The position numbers and the translations under genes were made by a program. From Membranipora membranacea (Eukaryota; Bryozoa; Gymnolaemata; Cheilostomatida; Membraniporidae), in the NCBI GenBank assembly GCA_914767715.1, contig OU612074.1, forward strand, positions 10,824,062 to 10,884,061: a stretch of DNA of 60,000 bases, written 5' to 3'. The first letter of the stretch is position 1. Every line of letters starts with the position of its first letter. This document shows positions 22,480 through 34,341 of this stretch, piece by piece. A model generated the notes under the pieces. That model had not been told where the DNA came from. It did no database searches and saw only the letters and a program-made list of their open reading frames with translations.

Positions 22480-23025
22480 CTTATGATCACACCATCAGAT
22501 CGAACAAAGTTGTTAGATATTATAATCGATAATAAGTTGAATTTTAGAATATATTGAATATTTAATTTCTAAGTGTAATAGCCGATCATTGTTAATGAGA
22601 CAACTGAAATCTTTTGGACTCAACAGTGACAGCCTCAACACCTTTTACATATTTAACATAATATCAATTATATTGTATGGGACCCTGCTTGGCATAGCCT
22701 TTTATCCTTGACATTAAAAGAGAAAATAGAGAAAATTCAACCCCCTTCCCATAGGAGTTACATTGATAGGTTAGCTTTCCATTCTATTCCGCTACTCAAT
22801 GATTTTATATTTTCTAGCTGTGCCGAACATTTTGAGCATATTTCTAGTAGCCAGTCTCATCCACATTTTAGTCGCCATAGTTTAAATAATTTCAAGAGAT
22901 TTTCCGCTGCTAATAGTGTATGCGCTAATTACCGTCCAGATACTTCCAAAACCAAGGAACGCTCAAAAAACTGTTTTCAGTTTTATATGAGGTTTTGTAA
23001 TAATGGCAACATTTATATTGAGTAA
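22480..23025 (+). mobile_element. C-terminal fragment of a non-LTR retrotransposon RT
   Basis: Frame pieces read SDRTKLLDIIIDNKLNF (the 'x-x-I-D-x-x-L-x-F' thumb motif), LLMRQLKSFGLNSDSLNTFY, then after a 1-bp shift PAWHSLLSLTLKEKIEKIQ and a basic C-terminus. The stops and shift show it is dead. It is inserted in an intron-sized gap of the transposase gene. Confidence 0.72.
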
Positions 23026-24539
23026 AATGAGCACGACATTTTAATATTATCGAACCTTGGTTTGATAGAGAAGTGAAAAGAAACCAATAACAATACCAAT
23101 TAGTATATCACATGATCAGTGTGGTCAGCAGACCTATGGTTGGTTGGCTGTGATTTGAGATCGCATAACCATACTCACTTCGATTTTGCAGTAAATCTCA
23201 AAAGTCAACTGTCCTTCAGACTAGAATTTTAATTCAATTTTATATACATAATTATGCTGACAATGATCTGTAATGTCGTTTTAGTTCCCAGCAGACCAAC
23301 CATTAACCTCTCTGGACAGCGTTAGCGGAGGAGTGACTGAATGGAAGGAAAAGGTCAAAGCAAGTGAATCGATTGCAACCTCAGGTGGGAAACACTATAA
23401 AGTGCAAAAATCATTTTTGTGAACAAGGAAACAGTGATATTTGAGTGCAACCGGTATGAAGACAGACAGACAGAGATCTAATCAAGCAACAGCAGGATGT
23501 TTATACCGACAACTTTCCGATATAATGTATTATGTACCATTGTCAGATTATACACAGAAGTACAAAGCTGTACAGCATGCTGGGAATTTTTTGCTCCTTC
23601 CACTGAGAAAAAAATTGTGCTTTTAAATTGTTCAATAAATGTGCCTTCTTTTCTTCTTTATCTGAAATTTGTGTACAGCCATTATTAGTATCAAACTTTT
23701 TAATTTTGCCCGATTTGATGCTTTGAGGTTTCAGTCACCAAAAGAGTTATCTGGACTGGCTTTGTGTAATATATTTTATTTGTTTTATGCATTATTTAGA
23801 TTACCCATTGTTATCAATAAAGTCCAGCAGTATCAGTAACTGCTGCAACTTCATTCGTGTACTACTTCATACAACACTTTTACATGTATTGATAATTATG
23901 CTTGCCACAGATTTGACAATAGGTTGTTGACTTGGCAGATACTTAAAATAATAATCCCATCTTTGACATTTAAATAATAGAACAGCGAAAGCATAACTCC
24001 AATTTAGACCCATGTTTCAAAACATACATGCAACATAGTTTTCGATGTGTCTGTCTTTTATAAGATTGAGATGATTAGTGTCAAGGTTTGCAACAAATAG
24101 CAATATGCATACTGGTAACTCTGATAAATACTCATTGTTTCTCAAAATGATCTTCAGTGGTTGAAAGCAGCAAGATCAACGTTGACACAAGCTAAAGAGT
24201 GTTTTGCCAATTGCTGTACAAATCAATATGTCAATATAGGGGAGCAAAAATCCTGATAAGAGGTTTTACATCAAAATCTAAATTGATGTTTCACATTCAA
24301 GTGTGAATATGATTTTTTACAGTGTTTAACAATAGTAAAGTCATTTGATGCCCTCAATTATCAGTTTTGACCTTGACTTCTTCCAATTAATTTCTATCTG
24401 TGTTTAATTTGTAGACAATATGGCCGATCTCCTGTCTGATGACGGACCTAGTTCACCTGGACATGATCACTATTTTTACAATATTGCTGAATCCATATCA
24501 TGTATATTATATTCTCTAATTTTCATTGAATAAATTGCA

Positions 24540-26537
24540 ACGACGTGAACTTCATTTTCAGTCTTGTTTTTCTTGTTGAACTGTTTTAGTTTTTACTGAC
24601 AAAACATGATTCTATAAAGATTTGAAGATATCGCATAGTGTCTACTTATCATGTTATCCTCAAAGCTTAGGAGTGCAAATGTCTAAATTGACAGCAGAAA
24701 TTCCCTCTAGGTCAGGTTACCTTAAGACCGAGGTCTCTAAGTTGTCATCCCTCACAGGAGCCGAGAGAATATTACGCTTGGCATGTTTTAAGACTGAACT
24801 TGAACCAAGTCACTATAGATTCAAAACTGTTAGTACATGAGTAGGGTTGAACAATATTCGTTCCTGAGCATCAAGCATCTTATCCCTGCAAGAAGGGTTT
24901 ATTTTTTTAAATCTGTAAACATTGAGATAAATGAATATAAATGTATAAATGGTCACACATCACTCAAGCGATTTCAATATGCAACATACTACTCAGAGAT
25001 GGCATTAAAAGGGTTTGTTTTTCAATTGTACACCTAATAATACAGCAACGTTGCAAACACTAAATGATTAAATAGACATCAAATTTTAAACCCAGAGTTG
25101 ACTTTTCAGCTGATAATAAAATGTCACCAATCATAAGCATAGTGCAGATATCTGCTTTCACACATTTTTATCCATAAACAAATTTGTTGTGAGAAGACTC
25201 AGTGCTCTTGCTTCAATACAGCAGAGCTCTAAATATTATGGCATTTCAGCCTAGCATTAAGTATTTGTCTTGTCATGGTTCATACATTTCATACAAAAAT
25301 TGTTTGTTATGTTCACTATCAATCAAGAAAGTTGTTCACTCTATTTTCACTGCTGACCTGTAAAACAATTGACATATCCCTGTATCCCACTTAATTAAAT
25401 TTTTTTCATCCAGATGAAAGATTTGTTTCTGGTTTAGTGGTGTTTTGTGTGGGATATAAAAATTAACTCTTTTCAATAATAAAGCGAGGTCAAACTTTGA
25501 CATATCAGATCTTGCTTATTATAGCAACTCATTTGAAATGAATGGGGTCAATGCTTCTTATGATTTCAGCGTCTATAAAAAGAGACCTGCTGCTCAACAA
25601 TATCCAACAATGGCATTAATAGGTATTTATAGCGATGAATGAAACAAGACGATTTCATAAATTTTATGAAAGCTTCATCTTAACTTTAATAATTTTGTCC
25701 TAAATCATCCTCTCCCTGCCTGCTGATGTATGTTCAAATATATATGTTCAAATTGGGTGACAGTGAAAGTCTGTCGACAAATGTGATATTCAATGTGTGT
25801 TAAAATTGTCTCACACTTGCAAAAAAAAAGAAGACAAATCTCTTACACATTATTCACAGCTCTATTTTATTATCAGTGAAAAATATTCTGAATGAATTTG
25901 ACAACATTGCCCTCTACATGCATTAAAATGTGAAGCAAGAATAATCGAATTTCAACTTTGACACTCACCTTGCAATGAATCTACAATTGAAAAAATAAAA
26001 AACCCAAACTGCCATTAACTGACGTGTACATCTAACTTTATCCATGAATTTGCAATAATTTTCTCACTATAACCTTGTAGAATAACACCTGTTTGTTGGG
26101 ACAAAATGTGATGTGTCCTTCATAGTGGATGTTATCAAAAATCAATGAGAAGATACATATATATTACATTTTAATCTCATTTTTTTAACAACTGATGGTT
26201 GGCTTGTATCGCAGGTTAATGTTGCATTGAACATAACCACAAATTCAAAATGAGAATATTCAGAATAGCAATGAGTAAGTCCTAGTGTATTTACTCTAGT
26301 TACTTCTTGCCTCCGTGCCCTTTTGATTGTTCATCAGCTGAGCTTGCTCAACACACAGCTAAATAATCAACAAACATGATGATGAGTTCAAATATGGCAT
26401 TGAGGAAAGAATTGAATGAAGCATAGGCATTTACTGTCCTCCCAAACATTTTTGTTTAATATTACATACAAATTTGTTTCAAATAACATACCTATTGCAA
26501 CAGCTACCAGAAGAAGCAATATGATACAAAAAAGCTG
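24540..26537. other. non-coding, nothing recognised
   Basis: 3' flank of the transposase gene. Only short low-complexity frames are present. Confidence 0.4.
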
Positions 26538-26921
26538 TTAAAGGACAACCAGGCTTTTGCAGCAATGCATAAATGGGTAGTAAAGAATATGCTATGCAGC
26601 ACCAGCTTTGTGTATGACGCCATGCAAAACTCAGATTAGTTGCTGACTCATAGCTAAGTTACACTTCAGTTTAGGGAGATTCAAACACATAGCTGTGATA
26701 ATGACAGAGCACATGCTAGATATGATAGGAACAGGAAACTACTCTGTGAGGCTTGATATAAGTTGCGTTTGAGCAGCATTTTAGCTCCTGATGGATAATA
26801 TCTTCAAAAGGAATTCTCACCAAATTATATTTGATCTATTTTGATCTCTTTTTCTCTATGCATAAGGTGCAAACTGCTATCAAACTATGAGATCTTGTCT
26901 GAAGCCCTGTTTGCCCTTTAA
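26538..26921. mobile_element. TTAA-flanked MITE, 384 bp
   Basis: Begins TTAAAGGACAACCAGGC and ends GCCCTGTTTGCCCTTTAA, giving imperfect inverted termini bounded by TTAA. TTAA targets are characteristic of piggyBac-type elements, but no transposase is present, so family assignment is inference. Copies lie at 50020-50362 and 50437-50808. Confidence 0.75.
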
Positions 26922-27004
26922 TACGCAATAATTGACACTTTGATGTCATTAATTGATTGATATGCTAAACCAGGAATAAAAAGGAAACGCCCAATAGCAC
27001 TATT

Positions 27005-27012
27005 TATAAATA
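27005..27012 (+). promoter_or_regulatory. TATA box of recurrent module P
   Basis: The module runs TTGATATGC-(T/C)-AAACC, then AACGCCCAA-x-AGCAC, TATAAATA, GGTTCAGT, and a transcribed-looking GACTTGCAAATTCTCCATCC. The same order recurs at 37842, 43044, 45104 and 55974, and with weaker boxes near 31744, 38571, 43750, 46590, 50892 and 54747. No coding exon was found downstream. Confidence 0.5.
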
Positions 27013-28230
27013 TTAGGTTCAGTTATATAGGCTTCTACAATACAATACTGTGACTTGCAAATTCTCCATCCTGAAACAAGCAAAGACTTAAATCATTTGT
27101 TGGCTCTTAGTGATGTTTAATATCTTTTTGACGTCAAAGCTGTATATATGCGTAATTGATAAAAAACAATCGATCAAATCATATCAGCCTGTACCAGTTG
27201 AAAAAACAGTAATTTCTCAAGTAGGCTATTTTTAGTGTAGATATGTGCTTCCCTCTAGACACATATAACCAGAACATCTTCGAAAATGGAAACTCCTAGA
27301 ACATGATCACTTGCATTTCAAATTGTTTTAAAATGTGGTCTGATGCTCTGACGTTATATTATATTGGGAAGATGACGCCTCCTTGTTAGAAAAGTACAGC
27401 CAATACCAACAACTGTGGCTCATTTCTGCTGTTGAACAGAGTGGTGTTGTTACTGTGCTGCAGTGATCATGGCTGTACTCAATATGGGAAGAGGATACAT
27501 TTACAGTGTTTTATATTCTGTTTTTTCAGGCTGTAAAACATTGTCTTTTAAAATATTGTGGCTCAGTGCTCACAACCTATCATGGAGCTGGAAAAGTATT
27601 AATTGTGTGTAATGAAAATTTACATTTCGGATCGGAGTATGCAAGAAATAATATGGTAACACTACCAAAACTCTATAAATTTAGATACTGGATAGTATGA
27701 TGAATTGAGATCATATTGATTCCAATTCTGACGTAAGCCAATAGTAACAAGTTCCGAGCAATTTCCGTCAACCTTTCCATACACTGTCACGTGATATTTC
27801 AATGCAAATTTGCCTGAGTATATTTATATAAGGAAAGACCTTTGATTGCTTGATTTTCCAGCACCTCCGAATATTCAACTACGAGTTTAAACTTTCTTAG
27901 CAATGCAACACTATTACAACAAGTTTGACATAACAGGCCAGAAGTTACACCTGTCCTTTGCAAATATAATTCCCATCTTTTCCTGATTTTTCCACCATTT
28001 ATTGTCTTTGACAGTCTCAAATATGATAGTTGCGGTATCTAAACAGAAATGAGAATTGGGCAAATTCATAAAACATCACTCGGTACCTTTAATATTCCAA
28101 AGTCTTCAGGATAAGATTAGAAAGTACAAAATTGATTCTATATTGGATCTTAGCAAGATTTTGCCTGTATATCAATTCACAATGAAATGTAAAATTCTCT
28201 ATGCAATTCCAACTGTGTTATTCCTTAGTT

Positions 28231-28352
28231 ATTATGGTAATGGTCTTCCTTTCCATGCTCATCTATCACCATTATTTTTCGGCAAATGCGTCAACAACAA
28301 AGTTTAAATATTTTTGATTGACGCAGTTGACTGGTCCCGTCTCCTTTATAAA
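28231..28352 (+). promoter_or_regulatory. proximal promoter of array copy 1
   Basis: A diverged version of the block shared by all array copies: 'ttattatggtaatggtct', then 'tgacgcagttgactg', then TATAAA at 28347-28352. The box lies about 90 bp upstream of the start codon, as in the other copies. Confidence 0.72.
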
Positions 28353-28440
28353 GCATGAGATACATGAGAACAAGTCATATCAGCTTGAATAGCAACCAGG
28401 TCTACATCAGAAAGAAATATTCTTCTAAGAAATTTTAAAT

Positions 28441-29356
28441 ATGCAGACACTCACAGTTTTTCTTCTACTGGCTACAGTTGTATTAGGTAGGTACATGAGA
28501 CTATACTGTTGCAGTGGCTAATTTAAACTGTAAACACAAAACATTCCACTTTTAATTCTCTTTTTTATTCTCAATAAATCCCATAGATTATGGTAAAGTG
28601 TCCACTGTATTTGAATAGGTGTATGCTTAGTCGGGAGAAGACTCATGAACCCAAAAGAGGTAAAGATAAATCCGGACATGTTGCTGATAAGGCACATCCA
28701 ATGGGTAAGCAGATGGGCAAACCAGATGGACAGAAGGATGGACAAATGGGCGGACACATGGGAAGAGGAAATGGGAACAAGGCTGGAAATCCTAATAGAA
28801 GAGGCTGTAAGTGTGGTGCGGGAAGAAGAGGTAGGGGACCAAGAATAGGATATAACCAAAAGGATCAGGCTGTAGCTTAAAAGAAAGTTCAACAAGGAGG
28901 AAAGATGAAAATATCAGTAAGTGAAGTGAGTCAGATGGGACGAAGACCACAAGGAAAAGGAAACAGACAAAGAACAAATGGCAATAGAGGTGCTTCACAA
29001 AGTGGAACCAAAGGTGACAGAAATGTTCACAAGGAATGTAGATGTGGACCACGAGGGGCCAGGGGAGGTCGAAGAGGAAGTGGCAGCAAGGGAAAAAATG
29101 GCAGTCATCATGGTGAAAACAAGGACAAGGTAATAACATGAGTCTGGAGAGCTTTTCAATCTGCTCTGTGATTATTTAGAGCTCACTGCACTATCTATTT
29201 GAAACCCTGCCTAGTTATCTTTGGAAATCAAGTAATTTAACTGTAATCCCTTAACATAAAGTGTTGTAGCGAATAGAATCTTAGATCTACTTTAATATTC
29301 CTTGACCCTTAGTTTTCGCTTTATTTTTGCAGAAGACCACAACCGAAGGGTACTAA
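28441..29356 (+). pseudogene. array copy 1, broken secreted C-x-C/RG protein
   Basis: Exon 1 is 28441-28486 (MQTLTVFLLLATVVL). Exon 2 (28619-29129) begins GGTGTATGCTTAG, but one base is lost just after it compared with the other copies. The signal peptide is therefore out of frame with the body. The body frame contains EKTHEPKRGKDK, RRGCKCGAGRRGRG, an in-frame TAA (28878-28880), then VSQMGRRPQGKGNRQR and KECRCGPRGARGGRRG. Exon 3 (29333-29356, KTTTEGY) and AATAAA at 29489-29494 are intact. It is the most diverged copy and nearer in sequence to the 40- and 48-kb copies (CRC, KGNRQR). Confidence 0.82.
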
Positions 29357-30587
29357 ATACCTGCTACAGACCAATCAGAGAGCTAAAGATCATTTGTTCC
29401 ATTGATTATTAAACAGGCTGTGCCTGAAGAATATTTTTACTTTATGTATGTTTTTGAAAGATTTGATGAAGACTAATTACATTTTCATAATAAAGCTTAT
29501 TTCACAATTACTACAGATAACTTGTCAGAAAGTTGATCATGTTATGCTTCTAACTCAATTGCAAGACAGAAAAGTAAAACCGCAAGGAAATCTAGTATAT
29601 AATGTCTGACATTTTTCTGCATCCCTCTCCTCACGACTTCAAATAAAGCTCTGGCTGTAGTAAAGGATGACATAGTCACGCAGATACACCCTCTAATCAT
29701 ACAAATTGATATGTTCCCTGATATACATATAACATACCTTAATTAATATAATTGTATATTGAAAGTGCTGACATGATGTGTTTAACAGAATATTCAGTAA
29801 TACTGAGTATCGGAATGATCACTACCCATCTAACAAACTATCAGCTACGGTGAACTAATTTTTTATGTGGTCATGCTGCAGGGGTAAACTGATGCTTCCT
29901 GCTCGAGACCTAATCGTTATAAACTTTCGCTGCAATGGTCCTCTCTTGATATATCCCTCGTAATAAAAAAGTTTCACTTTAAAATACTAACTACGAGAAG
30001 AATCTAAGTATTGACCTCAAACTATCAATATATGAACCATTAACTGAGCAAAAAATGACCTCATCTTGATATCAATAGCTGACCCCAAAGTGATGTCAAA
30101 ACGTATTTACATGTTTTCATCAATAGCGGGCTTCTTAGTGCCAGTCCCTTGTTAATCATGAGCTTCAATGTGATTCAAAACAACCCAAAGAAATGACTTA
30201 TAACTGAGAGCATAGTTTCAATAGAATAGTTCATTCAACATAAAAATGTTATCAACAGTTTTCATCCAGTTACCAAACAAGTATAAGTTTTCCCAGCCAT
30301 TTCAACATTTTTAAGACTGGTGCATGGCACAGACGTATATACAAAACCCTTTTAATTGGAAAAGCAAATGAAAACTACTTCAATAAATACACAAGTCAAC
30401 TATCTAGGCTCATATAATACAAATTTGACTTCAACCTTCTACATCTTGAAACATATGGGAACTGTGTCATTGCGCTCATTGAGCCAAAGCTGGAACCAGT
30501 GACTTCTGTTTAATCAGCAATTAACTTTTTGCAAACGTCATATGGAGGGCACAATATTTATGTGACATTGTGAGGACAATCAAAGAC

Positions 30588-31560
30588 CAGATTAGCTGTA
30601 TATTCCCATGTTGACAATCAATCATTAATCAATCATTCAAATACTGTCACCATTCCGCCGAGTATTATATTGTGGTTGTGAAACTCTCCCTTTGAAAATG
30701 CTAGAATGAACTGCCCTATTTCTAAAAAACGATTTCTGCATTACATCTTTGGGATGATTCAGGCTTTCATTTCTAACAATGTTCTGGCTTAAACACTGAT
30801 CACCAACTGGCACTGTGATGCTACATATTCATCAAAATGTCATTGATAACAATTTCCCTGTAAGGAGCCAACTTGTAATGAGGGAACACCCATTGCGCTC
30901 TATAAATAGTTGAACTTGACAGCATGAGAAATCAGTATTTGATTGATAGCTATTACCATGTACGCCAACAGCTAAGTAAGTCTAAATGCTGACTAATATC
31001 TCAATAGGCTGTGGGGCAAAACTGATGATCAATATTCATGGCCTAAATATTATGTATTTCACAGCAATAATTCTTATCTCATGGCTCCTTTTCAAAAATA
31101 ATCATATAATAACTCAAACTTGTAGAAGTCTATCCAAACGTTTAACTCCAGCTACCGATATATAGACACCCCAAATAACTAAATATTGAGCAAACTGAGC
31201 AAAAGATGAGCTCAGGTTGACACCGTTAGCTGTCCTCAAATGGTATCAAATCACAATTACTAATGATTTTTTCATGTCTAAATGACATCATTAATCAACC
31301 AAATTGCTGACATTGGTACGCCTTTCAGCTCAGACTCATACACTGAAGTCTTATTTTATCTACATGAGTTTTTCAAAATGTATATAAACTCAGATAGCAG
31401 TCTAAATGTTCAGCGTATTTAAAGTGTTTTATATGCTTTTACATTCACTACTAACATTCACTCAAAAGGTATTATGTCAGGAAAGCCAGCTGCTTGGCTA
31501 AACAACAGCTAGAAACAATTTCTATCCCTGGTTCCATTATATATGTGATAGCACCTTAAG
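30588..31560. repeat. duplicated block, matches 53044-54480
   Basis: Long near-identity, for example 'gatgattcaggctttc', 'gagggaacaccca' and 'attatgtcaggaaagccagc'. The 30-kb copy lacks about 450 bp present at 53110-53560, which is also found at 35110-35550. No gene was found inside. Confidence 0.8.
30901..30985 (+). promoter_or_regulatory. TATA box and first-exon-like segment of recurrent module Q
   Basis: TATAAATA (30901-30908) is preceded by GAGGGAACACCCA and followed by 'gagaaatcagtatttgattg' and a donor-like GTAAGT near 30976. The same module occurs at 44119 and 53803, and with AATAAATA near 35806 and 59700. No following coding exon was recognised. Confidence 0.45.
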
Positions 31561-31999
31561 ATGCCAAAGACGAATAGTGGATCTCTCAAAGTGGTCCAAC
31601 ACACTAACACAAATTTTGTAAATGTGTTTTTCGATTGAAACCTGACGCAGCGACGCTGATAATATGCAATGATTGACCTAAAATATCATACATTGATTGC
31701 TATGCCAAACCACTAGTATAAAAAAAACGCCCAAGAGCACTTGATAAATGTACGGTTCAGTATCTAGGCTTATACAATATGTTAGTATCACTCCTCATCC
31801 TGAAAGACATGGATACTTAATTAATCAGTCACAACATCTATTTCAGAAAAAATCTTCTTGTTTCTAACCGACTCAAAGTCTGTCATGAAGCTGCATAAAA
31901 GTTAATTGACACAGATAACCCTTTCTTTTTTTGGAGTATGCAAATAATAAGTTTAACATCCACCAATACTCTATAAATGTAGTCACCTTTCAGTATGAT

Positions 32000-33184
32000 A
32001 AATGGAGATACGATTAATTATAATTTTTATGTGAACCAACACTTACGTCGGTTCCCAGCTATTTTGATCATGATCGGTTCCTAACAAGTATGTCATTCTG
32101 TCAATGTCAATTGGCCTGTATGAATTAAAACAGGATTGACTGTTATTTTTTTAGTTTTCTACGACCACTTGCAAACTCGTAAATGAAAACCAAAAACAAA
32201 CAGCAGAAATGCTAACAATTTGGCCTGTTTTCCCGACATTGAAGGACAACATATACGCACAGGGATATAGGGTAAGAATGGTTTGTCAAAAACAAAGTGT
32301 TTGCGGGCTCAATTTTCTTGCTACTGATAAAAATCATCACAAAGTTCAGCAGGATATGTTTTGAAATGTACTTAGAAGGTAATTTTTTGCGCGGACTGAC
32401 ACCACAAAGAAACGGATTTTTCATTTCTAGAGCTATCCATGACCAGAAGGCCTGAATAATAGCGTAATGATTTTGTTCATTCAAAAACTTGTTGGCAATA
32501 TGGTCAAATCTCAAGGTAACTAGGTTAACAACTTAACAAACCAAAGCAGTCCTATTTCACAATAAACTTAAAGAGCGTCAATCGGAGTATCCCTAATCAC
32601 TCTTTCAATACTTGTTATCCAGATATAAGTAAAATATCTTAACCTCATCTCAACACCACAGCAAAGGGTTGTCTGTTTACGCTGCCGCCACTATTTTCTA
32701 TACAATGTGAAATATGTATTCGTTATGTCATTTGAAAATTGAAGTTCCTTGATTGAAAAGAGATTTTTTTAACACATGCAATATGCATTATCAGCCCCGA
32801 CAGCCATCAGCCAATTTGTGTGACCATAGCATAACTTTACATCTTGTAGTTAATGCCTATTCTTGCTGCATCTATGTGTCCCTCATTTGAGTTTTATAAT
32901 TTCCTATCTGCAAGTATTTGTGTTGGGCCTGAAATGTAAAAAGTTATTTAGTTTAAAACTACACAATCAACAATCGCAACAATGAACCACTTTTGTTCAA
33001 TAATTTCACATCCTGTAATATATCTACCCTTATTTCTAAGTTCCAAGTCCTTCTCAGGACATGAAAACATAGTTCAAAATTAACTCCACTTTTGATCTAA
33101 GTAACATATCACATGGGCCTCAATTGACAATGAAATGTTAATTTCTTTATACAAATTTTGGTTTTGACGCCAATTGAGTTATTT
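32000..33184. repeat. distal upstream block of array unit
   Basis: Homologous to about 38840-40030, 46840-48050 and 54930-57250, and non-coding on the plus strand. On the minus strand short ORFs such as RFDHIANK(F/L)LNEQ recur with frame breaks. The 57-kb unit carries this block twice in part (54540-55390 and 55730-56750). Confidence 0.75.
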
Positions 33185-33314
33185 CTGTAGTTATTATGGT
33201 AATGGTCTCCCTTTCCAAGCTCATCTGTCATCATTATTATTTAGGGAATACGTCAATAACAAAGCCTGAATCAATATGGTTGATGCAGTTGACTGATTTC
33301 ATCGCCTATATAAA
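33185..33314 (+). promoter_or_regulatory. proximal promoter of array copy 2
   Basis: Strongly conserved block: 'ttattatggtaatggtctcc', 'catctgtcatcattatta', 'ggttgatgcagttgactg', then TATATAAA at 33307-33314. The start codon follows about 90 bp downstream. Conservation continues through the leader. Confidence 0.78.
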
Positions 33315-33401
33315 GAGTGAGAGACATGAGAACAAATCATATCAGCTTGAACAGAAAACAGTATAACATCGGAGCAAAAATTGATCTGACAAACTTTAAA
33401 T

Positions 33402-34341
33402 ATGCAGAAACTCACAGCTTTTCTTCTTCTGGCTACAGTCATAGTAGGTATGAGACTTAACACAGTATTAATAAACTTATGGTTTTATGTTACTTGATTG
33501 GACAGAGAGTAATGTTGTTAGCGATTTGATTAAACTGTTAACAAAAATCATCCGTTTAACTTTCCTTTTTTTTTCCAATAAGTCGAATAAACTATGTTTT
33601 AATTTCCACTGTATTTGAATAGGTGTATGCTTAGCTGTGGAAAAGACTCAGGAGCCAAAAAATGGTAAAGATAAGGCCAAAAATGTGGGTGATAAGGCAC
33701 ATGCGATGAGTAAGCAAATGACTAAGCCAGACGGACAGAAGGATGGAAGTAAAGGCAGACACATGGTAAGAGGAGATATGAGTGAGGCTGGTAAACCAAA
33801 CAGAAGAGGCTGTAAGTGCGGACCAGGAAGAAGAGGTCGTGGACAAAGAAGAGGAGAAGGCCAGATGGAGCGTGCTGCTGGAGCGAAGAAAGGTCAACAG
33901 GAAGGAGTGGTGAAAAGATCAATAAGTGAAGGAGAGAGCCAAAAGGGACAAAGATCACATGGCAATAGAGGAGCAAAAAGTGACCGCAAAGGTTATAGGA
34001 AAGGTGACAGAAATGGACAGAAGGGATGTAAATGTGGACAACGAGGAGGCAGAGGAGGCAGAAGAGGAAGAGGTGGCAAAGGAGAGAGTGGCAGCCGTCG
34101 TGGTGAAAAAAAAGACAAGGTAATTTGAGTTGATAAATTTCAAGCTTTGTAATTTCTTATTATGACTTAGCTGTACTATTTGGATTCCTGCTTAATTTAT
34201 GTTGGCAATCAAGGACTAAAAAATGTAAGCACATATCGACATGCATTTAATACAATATATATAAATAAATAATATAAGTTATAAATATGCATTGATCATC
34301 TGCTTTTTTTTTCACAGAAGACCACAAATGAAGGGAACTAA
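33402..34341 (+). CDS. array copy 2 (type A): secreted C-x-C/RG-rich protein, 188 aa
   Basis: Exons are 33402-33447, 33623-34119 and 34318-34341, with GT-AG introns of phase 1 and phase 0. The open frame that reads 'VI stop' past 34119 is intron. Residues 1-20 form a signal peptide (MQKLTAFLLLATVIVGVCLA|V). The mature chain is very rich in K, R, G, Q and D. It has CKC at 79-81 (RRGCKCGPGRRGRG) and CKC at 151-153 (KGCKCGQRGGRGGRRGRGG), a basic K-R-S at 113-115 between them, and the exon 3 tail KTTNEGN. The two C-x-C blocks look like an internal duplication. RGG runs resemble RNA-binding boxes, but the signal peptide argues for secretion. No family was recognised. A variant AATACA lies at 34468. 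Confidence 0.85.

Larger units (their letters stand above)
20156..24533 (+). mobile_element. 3' part of a spliced TNP2/CACTA-type transposase gene (five exons)
   Basis: Candidate exons 20156-20321, 20630-20785, 21296-21509, 23285-23384 and 24415-24533 each have AG/GT borders. Their phases chain as 1-2, 2-2, 2-0, 0-1 and 1-stop. The second reads AEVLLKMGLRMFVDDYGGTP and the third YWAFSFERKNG, then SVQVMRKLEI. Together they match the family's Y-G-x-x-x-x-T-P-N-M, then Y-W-x-F-S-F-E-R-x-N-G. Between them the shifted frame HLVEDIRRYGPAPVY fits the family better than the spliced frame, so a 1-bp indel is likely. The last exon ends in a TAA that overlaps AATAAA (24529-24534). The first and the last two exons are unrecognised and rest on splice sites and phase only. 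The 5' domain is the exon at 13856, beyond the DIRS/Ngaro-like insertion. The intron between exons 3 and 4 holds SINE and LINE relics. Confidence 0.55.
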
